This document shows positions 7,942-14,392 of a DNA stretch of 16,442 nucleotides, in pieces; position 1 is the first letter of the stretch; every line of letters begins with the position of its first letter. A program made the translations under genes and the position numbers. The stretch covers positions 1 through 16,442 of the forward strand of contig CAVDMV010000028.1 in NCBI GenBank assembly GCA_963610315.1, read 5' to 3'. This DNA comes from UBA3210 sp963610315 (GTDB taxonomy: Bacteria > Bacillota_I > Bacilli_A > RFN20 > CAG-449). The notes beneath the pieces are model-generated. The model saw nothing but the letters and a program-made list of their open reading frames with translations. It was not told the DNA's origin and did not search any database.

Positions 7942-7971
7942 AAAAAAGACTATAAGTGTCACCTTATAGCC
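7942..7971 (-). terminator. Intrinsic terminator of the five-gene unit
   Basis: On the minus strand GGCTATAAG pairs with CTTATAGTC (nine pairs including one G-U) around the loop GTGACA and is followed by six U. It begins 7 nt after the stop of the three-TM membrane protein gene. Confidence 0.9.
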
Positions 7972-7977
7972 TAAAGT

Positions 7978-9096
7978 TTATTTAACTGATTGAATGATGC
8001 TTAAGAAATAAATGACTAAACCTAAATCTAAGCCATAGATAAATAAAGCAATGCTTCTAATAAAATTAATTGTATTCTTATCTTTTTCTAATCTTTTAAC
8101 TAATGCTTTTCTTGTTGGTAAAGCAATGATCATTAAGATTGATAAAACTAAGATTAAAATAACAAAGAAATAACCATTGAAATTCTTAAAAACGTAAAGA
8201 ACATTTACATCTTTAAAGAAAAGTTCATTACCGACTGTTTTAAATAAGCAGATAACAAAAGAAGCAACTGATAGAATAAATCCAATAATAAATGCAGGGA
8301 AAACAATTGCTTTTGATTTCTTTAAATCTTTGGTAATCTTTGGATTTAATTCATATTCAACATCAATAATGGCATTCGCGCAGTTGACGAGTTGATCGTG
8401 AGTTCCAATATGAATATACGCGATTGGTAAAAGAATAACCTTAATTCTAGTTTGTTCAATACGTGACCATTTTTCTTTTTCTTTACATAATTTTTTATAT
8501 GATTTAGTATTTTCTAAAGCAGTTTGTACTCTTTTATCAATATCACTTTGTCCTAAAACTGCATTAGTATCAAGAGAATAAGTTTCGCCATCTCCAACCG
8601 AACAATCTAAAACAACTGGAGCTTTATAGCCATCCATTTCAATTTTTAAAACTTCATCACCATTTTCCGTCTTAGTTTCAACAGAATAATCATTTAATAA
8701 AGTTTCATTAACTTTAATATTTTCTTTATCTAAGCAAGATAATGGATTAATTTTATTATAACGAGAATTCTTATCATCTTGGTAAGCATAGAAAGTAGAT
8801 GTAAAGCGAACAAATTCTTGATGGTCTTCTGCTTTATTATCTTTTTCATCAATTTCTTTCCAAGATAATTTCGCGATTGATTCAACCACGTATAGAGGGA
8901 GATATTTTACTTCGACTTGAACTTCATCTTTATTTAAATTCTTGACGAAATTCAAATAATCTTCATCAACATCTAATCCCTTTGATTTAATATTTTCAAA
9001 AATTTTAAGAATTACATCTGATCTTGAACATGTGCTTTGAGCGAATTCTACATCATCAACTCTTCCTAAGCGAGCGATTAATTCATTTATATTCAT
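7978..9096 (-). CDS. Membrane protein of unknown function, three C-terminal TM segments
   Basis: I do not recognise this 372-residue protein. Residues 1-260 are soluble-like, mixed in charge and contain several cysteines (23, 121, 165, 204, 239). Hydrophobic segments at about 263-285, 309-327 and 347-367 form the membrane part, with basic loops (TRKALVKRLEKDK at 328-340). There is no signal peptide, so the large N-terminal part is likely cytoplasmic. The ATG at 9096 follows the cyclophilin stop by 4 nt, and its GGAG site lies in the last codons of that gene, which implies coupled translation. It is the last gene of its unit. A link to protein folding is only guilt by position. Confidence 0.75.
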   Translation of the reverse strand: MNINELIARLGRVDDVEFAQSTCSRSDVILKIFENIKSKGLDVDEDYLNFVKNLNKDEVQVEVKYLPLYVVESIAKLSWKEIDEKDNKAEDHQEFVRFTSTFYAYQDDKNSRYNKINPLSCLDKENIKVNETLLNDYSVETKTENGDEVLKIEMDGYKAPVVLDCSVGDGETYSLDTNAVLGQSDIDKRVQTALENTKSYKKLCKEKEKWSRIEQTRIKVILLPIAYIHIGTHDQLVNCANAIIDVEYELNPKITKDLKKSKAIVFPAFIIGFILSVASFVICLFKTVGNELFFKDVNVLYVFKNFNGYFFVILILVLSILMIIALPTRKALVKRLEKDKNTINFIRSIALFIYGLDLGLVIYFLSIIQSVK

Positions 9097-9100
9097 CTAT

Positions 9101-9610
9101 TTAATTCTCCTTTAATTTATCTACTTCATAAGTTGGTTCATCTTTAACTATGACTTTTTCAATTACCACATTTTCATAAGGACGATCAGAAGGAGTAGTT
9201 CTTACTTTAGCAATTTTATCAACTACTTCAATTCCGTTAACTACTTCTCCAAATGCGGCATAATTTCCATCTAAGAATTCACCATCTTTATGCATGATGA
9301 AGAATTGTGAACCAGCTGAATTAAAATCCATCGCTCTAGCCATCGAAATAACGCCTCTTTTATGTGATAAGTTATTGTCGACATTATTAGCCTTAAATTC
9401 ACCTTTGATACAATATCCTGGTCCTCCCGTTCCGTTACCAATAGGGCAACCACCTTGAATCATAAAACCTTTAATTACGCGGTGAAATGTTAAGCCATCA
9501 TAAAATCCCTTACGGGCAAGTTCAACAAAGTTCGCACAAGTATTTTTTGCTACTTCATAATTTAATTTAATTTCGATATCACCAAAATCTTTTACCTTTA
9601 TAATTATCAT
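9101..9610 (-). CDS. ppiB: Cyclophilin-type peptidyl-prolyl cis-trans isomerase
   Basis: Cyclophilins catalyse cis-trans isomerisation of peptidyl-prolyl bonds and help proteins fold. This 169-residue protein has no signal peptide, so it should be cytoplasmic. The family signature FHRVIKGFMIQGG is at 42-54, with the catalytic Arg at 44 and the supporting Phe49 and Gln52. NSAGSQFFI (97-105) and LDGNYAAFGEV (113-123) complete the active-site face. The Trp of human CypA is absent, as in most small bacterial cyclophilins. AGAGGT lies 7 nt before the ATG at 9610. It sits 13 nt after the HAD gene and 4 nt before the membrane protein gene. Confidence 0.96.
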   Translation of the reverse strand: MIIIKVKDFGDIEIKLNYEVAKNTCANFVELARKGFYDGLTFHRVIKGFMIQGGCPIGNGTGGPGYCIKGEFKANNVDNNLSHKRGVISMARAMDFNSAGSQFFIMHKDGEFLDGNYAAFGEVVNGIEVVDKIAKVRTTPSDRPYENVVIEKVIVKDEPTYEVDKLKEN

Positions 9611-9623
9611 AATTTTTACCTCT

Positions 9624-10292
9624 TTAACATTTTACACCACTATTAATTTCTTTTATATAAGAAATTACATCTTTTAATGATTTCATAATTAATGCATCTG
9701 ATTTTAAGATGTCAACACTCGGCAGAACTTCATCAGGAATCATAATAGTTTTTATTCCCGCGTTAAGTCCAGCTTGAACACCATTAAGAGAATCTTCAAT
9801 AACGAGCACTTCTTCTTTTTTTAAATTAGACGCCTCTAAACCTTTTAAATAAATATCTGGAGATGGTTTACCATTTTTAATTTGATCACCCGTAATAATT
9901 TCATCCATTCCTTTTAAGAATGGGTCAATAGAAAGATAAGCATCGACTTTTTCTCTTGTTGAAGACGTACATATGATCATTTTAATATTATTTTTCTTAC
10001 AATATTTAAAGATTGCCTTAACATATGGCTTATATTGAACACCATGTTTTTTAAAAAAATCTAAGATATAAAGAAAACGATATTGACCTAATAATTCAGT
10101 TGGAAAATCTTTTCCATATAAGCTTTCATAATAAATGATCGAATTTTCTTTTGACATACCTAAAGATTTTAATACATCTTCTTTTTTTACGTCAAAACCT
10201 AGTTTTTTACCTTCTTTTCTTTTAGAAATATAGGTAAATCTTTCATCGTCAAGTAAAGTACCATCTAAATCGAATAATATACCTTTTATCAT
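9624..10292 (-). CDS. HAD-superfamily phosphatase/phosphomutase, beta-phosphoglucomutase-like
   Basis: This 222-residue HAD hydrolase belongs to the group with an alpha-helical cap after motif I, as in beta-phosphoglucomutase and phosphoglycolate phosphatase. Motif I is FDLDGT with nucleophile Asp8 and acid/base Asp10. Motif II is ICTSS (Thr109/Ser110), motif III is GKPSPD with Lys142, and motif IV is IEDSLNG with Glu166 and Asp167. All catalytic residues are present. The substrate is probably a small phosphorylated sugar or similar metabolite but cannot be read from sequence. Its ATG overlaps the TGA of the preceding HAD gene by 4 nt (ATGA), typical of coupled translation. Confidence 0.88.
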   Translation of the reverse strand: MIKGILFDLDGTLLDDERFTYISKRKEGKKLGFDVKKEDVLKSLGMSKENSIIYYESLYGKDFPTELLGQYRFLYILDFFKKHGVQYKPYVKAIFKYCKKNNIKMIICTSSTREKVDAYLSIDPFLKGMDEIITGDQIKNGKPSPDIYLKGLEASNLKKEEVLVIEDSLNGVQAGLNAGIKTIMIPDEVLPSVDILKSDALIMKSLKDVISYIKEINSGVKC

Positions 10293-10924
10293 AAATATTC
10301 TTTTATCTCTCTAATATCATCGATTAAAGGAACTCCGACAGTAGATAGTCTTTCTTTATCTTGATGGCCATAAGTTACTAGTACGCATTTTCCTCCAAGA
10401 GAAGAAGCCACTTCAAAGTCATGAAGTGAATCACCAATAAATAATGTTTCTTCTAAATTTAATTTTGATTCTTCAAAATATCTTTTTGCGATTTCTAATT
10501 TAGATTTTGCATGGACATTACTAATTCCTAAAATCGTACTAAAATAAGGAGTTAACTCAAAATTATGAACTTGATTCATTAAATTATTCTTTTCACTCGC
10601 AGATAATAAAATAACATTATATCCTTTATCATTTAATTCTTTTAATGTTTCTTTAATATAAGGATATAAATTACATTTATATGATCGAGGTTGATATATT
10701 TCAATAAAGTATGCACACAAATCTTCAAATGAATCACGAGAAAAATCTAGTCCGGCATTTAAATAATATTGGATGATAGGAAAAGTAAAAATCTTTTTAT
10801 AAGATTCAACATCAAATGTAGGCTTAGATTGTCTTTTTAACATTTGATTGAGAATATCTAAGCATAGATCAACATCGTCAAGAATAGTTCCGTTAAAATC
10901 AAAAACTACATTTTTAATCGCCAT
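10289..10924 (-). CDS. HAD-superfamily protein with DFN in place of DxD in motif I
   Basis: This 211-residue protein has the phosphoglycolate phosphatase-like HAD layout. Motif I reads FDFNGT: the nucleophile Asp9 is kept, but the usual second Asp, the general acid/base, is Asn11 (codon AAC). The rest looks intact: LLSAS (Ser108, motif II), Lys140 or Lys142 (motif III) and GDSLHD (164-169, motif IV, Asp165 and Asp169). The protein could be a slow phosphatase, act on a special leaving group, or have a binding role. I have a general impression that DFNGT occurs in a subgroup of Bacillota HAD proteins, but I could not check this. It ends in TGA, which overlaps the next HAD start, and begins 2 nt after the upstream gene. 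The ribosome site AAGGTG is somewhat distant (about 13 nt). Confidence 0.85.
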   Translation of the reverse strand: MAIKNVVFDFNGTILDDVDLCLDILNQMLKRQSKPTFDVESYKKIFTFPIIQYYLNAGLDFSRDSFEDLCAYFIEIYQPRSYKCNLYPYIKETLKELNDKGYNVILLSASEKNNLMNQVHNFELTPYFSTILGISNVHAKSKLEIAKRYFEESKLNLEETLFIGDSLHDFEVASSLGGKCVLVTYGHQDKERLSTVGVPLIDDIREIKEYL

Positions 10925-10926
10925 GA

Positions 10927-11385
10927 TTATTTTTCTTCACCTTTATAAATAAAGTATCTAGCATCAGCTTTAATGACATTAACTTCTTCAACATTTTCAT
11001 CTAGAACGATCTTACTTCCTTCACAATCGTAAGTAACATCATCTACTTTACTTGTAACTGTTGTTTCTTCAATTGAAACGACATAATAAGCTTTATCATT
11101 TTCATCGATAATGACTGATCCTTTTTTAAATTCTACTTTACCAAAGCAAATTAAAGTTCCATCAACAATTTCTCCAGCAAGTTTTCTAGGGAATAATGAA
11201 TCTTTTTCATATGCTTTAAAAGAAGAATGCTCACTCGCGTAATTATTTTCTTTTTTTGCTTCTAGAACTGAGTCATTAACGCTCTTTTTTACTTTACCAA
11301 AGAATTTTTTAAATCCATTTTCTTTCTTATCGTCAACTACTTCTGCTTCGACGACTTCTTTTTCTTCTTTATTTTCTTCTACCAT
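10927..11385 (-). CDS. Small charged protein of unknown function
   Basis: I do not recognise this 152-residue protein. Residues 1-50 are highly charged and low in complexity (Glu/Lys/Val-rich), with a basic amphipathic stretch (FKKFFGKVKKSV) near 25-36 that could contact membrane or nucleic acid. Residues 60-152 look like a small beta-rich domain. There is no signal peptide or TM segment. AAAGGAG is placed 8 nt before the ATG at 11385. It is the first gene of the five-gene unit and directly follows an extended -10 promoter. Confidence 0.8.
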   Translation of the reverse strand: MVEENKEEKEVVEAEVVDDKKENGFKKFFGKVKKSVNDSVLEAKKENNYASEHSSFKAYEKDSLFPRKLAGEIVDGTLICFGKVEFKKGSVIIDENDKAYYVVSIEETTVTSKVDDVTYDCEGSKIVLDENVEEVNVIKADARYFIYKGEEK

Positions 11386-11408
11386 ATTTTTGTCTCCTTT
11401 TTTTACTT

Positions 11409-11417
11409 ATTATATCA
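11409..11417 (-). promoter_or_regulatory. Extended -10 promoter of the five-gene unit
   Basis: TGATATAAT on the minus strand is a perfect extended -10 (TGnTATAAT). The -35 position is A/T-rich without a recognisable hexamer, which an extended -10 can tolerate. Transcription would start about 7 nt downstream, shortly before the AAAGGAG ribosome site. Confidence 0.65.
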
Positions 11418-11452
11418 CTATAATTTATTAAATAAATTAATTTTAAATTAAT

Positions 11453-11485
11453 AAGGAAAATACGTTTAGCATGAACTAAACGTAT
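11453..11485 (-). terminator. Intrinsic terminator of valS
   Basis: A 10-bp perfect stem (ATACGTTTAG / CTAAACGTAT, loop TTCATG) begins 5 nt after the valS stop. It is followed on the minus strand by TTTTCCTT. The U tract is interrupted but the stem is strong. Confidence 0.8.
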
Positions 11486-11490
11486 CTATC

Positions 11491-14082
11491 CTATAAATTA
11501 GCTTTTTTATCTAGATAAACTTGTAATTCATCTTCATAAGCTTTTAATTTTGCTTTTTCTTTTTCGACTTTATCTTGTGGTGCTTTCGCGACAAATGAAG
11601 GATTATCAAGCATCTTCTTTGAACGAGCTACTTCACTAGTTAAACGTTCAATTTCTTTATTAATCTTTTCAAGTAATGCTGATTTATCAATATTATCGAC
11701 AATCACCATTTGAGCGATCTTATAGACGTAAACATTACCTTCTTTTTTATCTAAAGAGATATTAGAAACGAAACCAAATCTCTTTAAATATGTTGAGAAG
11801 AATTCGATATCAAAATCAGAAGTAACATTTAAGAAAGCTAGTTCAACTTCTTTATTTGGGGCTAAAGAATTCGCGACTTTATAAGCTCTAATATCTTTAA
11901 TCATATGAATTAAATCTTCAATGATTGATGTTTCTTTATTAAAGACTAATGTTTCATCATATTCTGGATAAGAATCTAACATAATTGATTCTTTGTGAGA
12001 AGGAAGATTTAAATAAATTTCTTCTGCGATAAATGGAGTATAAGGATAAATCATGAGAATGATATCTTTTAATACTTTAATTAAAACCGCTTTTGTATTT
12101 TGAGAAACTTCTTTATCTTCAGAATTTAGTTTAACCTTACATAATTCAACATACCATGAAGTAAAATCATCATAAACAAAATTATATAAATGAGTTGAAG
12201 CATTCGCGAAATCATATTTTTCCATGTTAAATGTAACATTTTTAATTGTTTCTTCTAACTTAGTTAAAATATATTTATCAATTGGATCAAGTTTAGTTAC
12301 ATCAACTTTTAAATTCTCTTCATTATCATTTTCATTTAAATTTAATAAAATGAAACGAGAAGCATTCCAAATCTTATTTAAATAATTACTTGAAGCAATA
12401 ATCTTTTCTTCTGAATATCTTGTATCAAGGCCTGGAGAAGTTGAAGTTGTTAAGAAATATCTTAATGCATCAACGCCGTATTTATCAATAACGTCCATTG
12501 GATCAATACCATTACCTAGGGATTTTGACATCTTACGGCCTTGTGAGTCTCTAATTAAACCATGGATTAAACATTTATCAAATGGTTTTTGGCCCATAAA
12601 TTCTAAGCCTTGGAAAATCATTCTACTAACCCAGAAGAAGATAATATCATACGCAGTAACCATGATATCTAATGGGAAATATCTCTTTAAATCATCAGTT
12701 TGTTCTGGCCAACCTAAAGTTGAGAATGTCCATAATGCACTAGAGAACCATGTATCAAGAACGTCTTCATCTTGATTATAGTTTTCTATATCTGCTGGTG
12801 GTTCTTCGGATACTAATACTTCACCAGTTACTTTATGATAATAAGCAGGAATTCGATGTCCCCACCATAATTGACGTGAGATACACCAATCATCAGTTCC
12901 AGTCATCCAGTTAATAAAGATTTTATTAAATCTTTCTGGGATGAATTCAACTTTGTTTTCTGAATCTTGTAATTTTAATGAATTCGCGCTTAATTCATCC
13001 ATCTTAACAAACCATTGTTTTGATAAATATGGTTCAACGACGGCATGAGATCTTTCTGAGTGACCAACTTGGTGAACAATATCTTCAATTTTAATTAAAT
13101 CACCATTGTTTTTAATATCTTCAACTAATTGATCACGGCATTCATAACGATCTAAACCATTATATTTACCACATAATTCATTCATGTGGGCTGTTTCATC
13201 CATTACAATTGGATGTTCAAAACCATATTTTTGACCAATAATAAAGTCATTAGGATCATGAGCAGGTGTACATTTCATCGCACCTGTACCAAATTCTAGA
13301 TCAACATAACTATCCGCGATAATAGGTAATTCATCTCCGTTTGCAGGGTTAATTACTTTTTTACCAACGACGTCTTTATATCTTTCGTCTTTAGGATTAA
13401 CAACAACGCAGACATCACCAAACATTGTTTCAGGACGAGTAGTCGCGACAGTTAAATAACGATCTTCTCCAACAATATGATATTTAAAATAATACATTTT
13501 GCCTGGATCTTCTTGATAGATAACTTCAATATTACTTAAAGCTGTTTTAAATACTGGGTCCCAGTTAATAATTCTTTCTCCTCGATATATATAACCTTTG
13601 TTATATAAATCGACGAAAACTTTTCTAACTGCTTTATTTAAACCAGCATCTAAAGTAAATCTTTCTTTTGAATAACATAAAGAAAGGCCCATCTTTTCCC
13701 ATTGAGAATGAATTGTTTCAGCATATTCATTTTTCCAAGCCCAAGCTTGTTCTAAGAATTTTTCTCTACCTAAATCATAACGAGAAATACCTTGTTTTCT
13801 TAATCTTTCTTCGACTTTTGCTTGAGTAGCGATTCCAGCATGATCCATACCTGGAAGCCACATAACATCAAAACCTTTTGCTTTCTTATAACGAGCGATA
13901 ATATCTTGAACTGTGGTATTCCAAGCGTGACCTAAATGTAATTTACCTGTAACATTTGGAGGAGGAATAACCATCGAGAACTTAGTCTTTGTTAAATCTC
14001 CAGCTTCAAAATAGCCTTTATCTTTCCAATTTTTATACTTACCTTTTTCGATTTCATTTGGATTATATCTTTTGTCTAACAT
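11491..14082 (-). CDS. valS: Valyl-tRNA synthetase
   Basis: ValRS charges tRNA-Val with valine using ATP and edits misactivated threonine. The 863-residue length is usual for the family. The class I HIGH motif lies in PPPNVTGKLHLGH (40-52) and KMSKS is at 517-521. Between them lies the large CP1 editing insertion, including TVATTRPETMFGD and HDPNDF. The anticodon-binding region follows, and the protein ends with a lysine/glutamate-rich coiled coil typical of ValRS (LLEKINKEIERL onward). The ATG at 14082 is the real start, with GGAAGGAG just upstream. An in-frame GTG at 14112 lies in the T-box terminator hairpin and is not a start. The gene is transcribed alone, under control of the T-box leader. 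Confidence 0.98.
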   Translation of the reverse strand: MLDKRYNPNEIEKGKYKNWKDKGYFEAGDLTKTKFSMVIPPPNVTGKLHLGHAWNTTVQDIIARYKKAKGFDVMWLPGMDHAGIATQAKVEERLRKQGISRYDLGREKFLEQAWAWKNEYAETIHSQWEKMGLSLCYSKERFTLDAGLNKAVRKVFVDLYNKGYIYRGERIINWDPVFKTALSNIEVIYQEDPGKMYYFKYHIVGEDRYLTVATTRPETMFGDVCVVVNPKDERYKDVVGKKVINPANGDELPIIADSYVDLEFGTGAMKCTPAHDPNDFIIGQKYGFEHPIVMDETAHMNELCGKYNGLDRYECRDQLVEDIKNNGDLIKIEDIVHQVGHSERSHAVVEPYLSKQWFVKMDELSANSLKLQDSENKVEFIPERFNKIFINWMTGTDDWCISRQLWWGHRIPAYYHKVTGEVLVSEEPPADIENYNQDEDVLDTWFSSALWTFSTLGWPEQTDDLKRYFPLDIMVTAYDIIFFWVSRMIFQGLEFMGQKPFDKCLIHGLIRDSQGRKMSKSLGNGIDPMDVIDKYGVDALRYFLTTSTSPGLDTRYSEEKIIASSNYLNKIWNASRFILLNLNENDNEENLKVDVTKLDPIDKYILTKLEETIKNVTFNMEKYDFANASTHLYNFVYDDFTSWYVELCKVKLNSEDKEVSQNTKAVLIKVLKDIILMIYPYTPFIAEEIYLNLPSHKESIMLDSYPEYDETLVFNKETSIIEDLIHMIKDIRAYKVANSLAPNKEVELAFLNVTSDFDIEFFSTYLKRFGFVSNISLDKKEGNVYVYKIAQMVIVDNIDKSALLEKINKEIERLTSEVARSKKMLDNPSFVAKAPQDKVEKEKAKLKAYEDELQVYLDKKANL

Positions 14083-14096
14083 AAATCTCCTTCCAT

Positions 14097-14121
14097 AAAA
14101 AAACGTCCTCACAAAGGACGT
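14097..14121 (-). terminator. Conditional terminator of the valS T-box
   Basis: ACGTCCT and AGGACGT form a perfect 7-bp stem with a TTGTG loop, followed by seven U. It follows the antiterminator region at the end of the T-box leader, so termination should depend on uncharged tRNA-Val. Confidence 0.93.
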
Positions 14122-14300
14122 AATAACCGTGGTACCACCTTAATTTAGATATATTATAATATATCTCTTGAATAATCTTAACGCGATAAACGAAGGTATT
14201 ACCCTTTGACTCATAAGCGACATTAATTACCTAGTAAGTTCATTTTCACCATCTAGAACTCTCTTCGTTACATTAATAATTAATCTCTTAATCAACGTAC
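14097..14300 (-). promoter_or_regulatory. Valine T-box leader controlling valS
   Basis: This leader senses uncharged tRNA-Val: pairing of the tRNA stabilises an antiterminator and allows valS transcription. The T-box sequence AAGGTGGTACCACG is at 14141-14128; its UGGU can pair with ACCA of a tRNA with discriminator A, as in tRNA-Val. Stem I starts near 14293: GATTAAG pairs with CTT...AGTC (14217-14208), and TTAATTA (14283-14277) pairs with TAATTAA (14229-14223). The internal loop between these helices contains UGUCG, giving a candidate specifier GUC (Val) at 14221-14219. The distal part has AGAGAG, GATGGTG and a GUUC/GAAC helix. A terminator hairpin ends the leader 14 nt before the valS start. 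Confidence 0.95.
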
Positions 14301-14306
14301 AAAATT

Positions 14307-14335
14307 AGTTTAAACTATTAAAATATTCTTTTCAA
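14307..14335 (-). promoter_or_regulatory. Promoter of the valS T-box transcript
   Basis: TTGAAA (14335-14330) matches the -35 consensus at five of six bases, and TAAACT (14312-14307) is the -10, with exactly 17 bp between them. The predicted start is the G near 14300, just before T-box stem I. Confidence 0.75.
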
Positions 14336-14354
14336 GAAATATCTTTAAATAGGT

Positions 14355-14392
14355 AGAAGAAAAGTCCCTAAAGGATAGCTTTAAGGACTTTT
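14355..14392 (-). terminator. Intrinsic terminator of the right-edge gene, overlapping its stop codon
   Basis: On the minus strand AAAAGTCC-T-TAAAG pairs with CTTTA-G-GGACTTTT around CTATC, a 14-bp stem with one U-G pair, followed by CTTCT. The U-G position would be an A-C mismatch if read on the plus strand, which supports minus-strand function. The first two bases of the stem lie in the stop codon of the upstream gene. Confidence 0.9.

Noticed and set aside
9271..9453. 60-codon minus-strand ORF inside the cyclophilin gene
   Set aside because: It lies in another frame of a clearly conserved gene and has no ribosome site.
14083..14112. GTG start 30 nt upstream of the valS ATG
   Set aside because: It lies within the T-box terminator stem and U tract; the real start has GGAAGGAG upstream.
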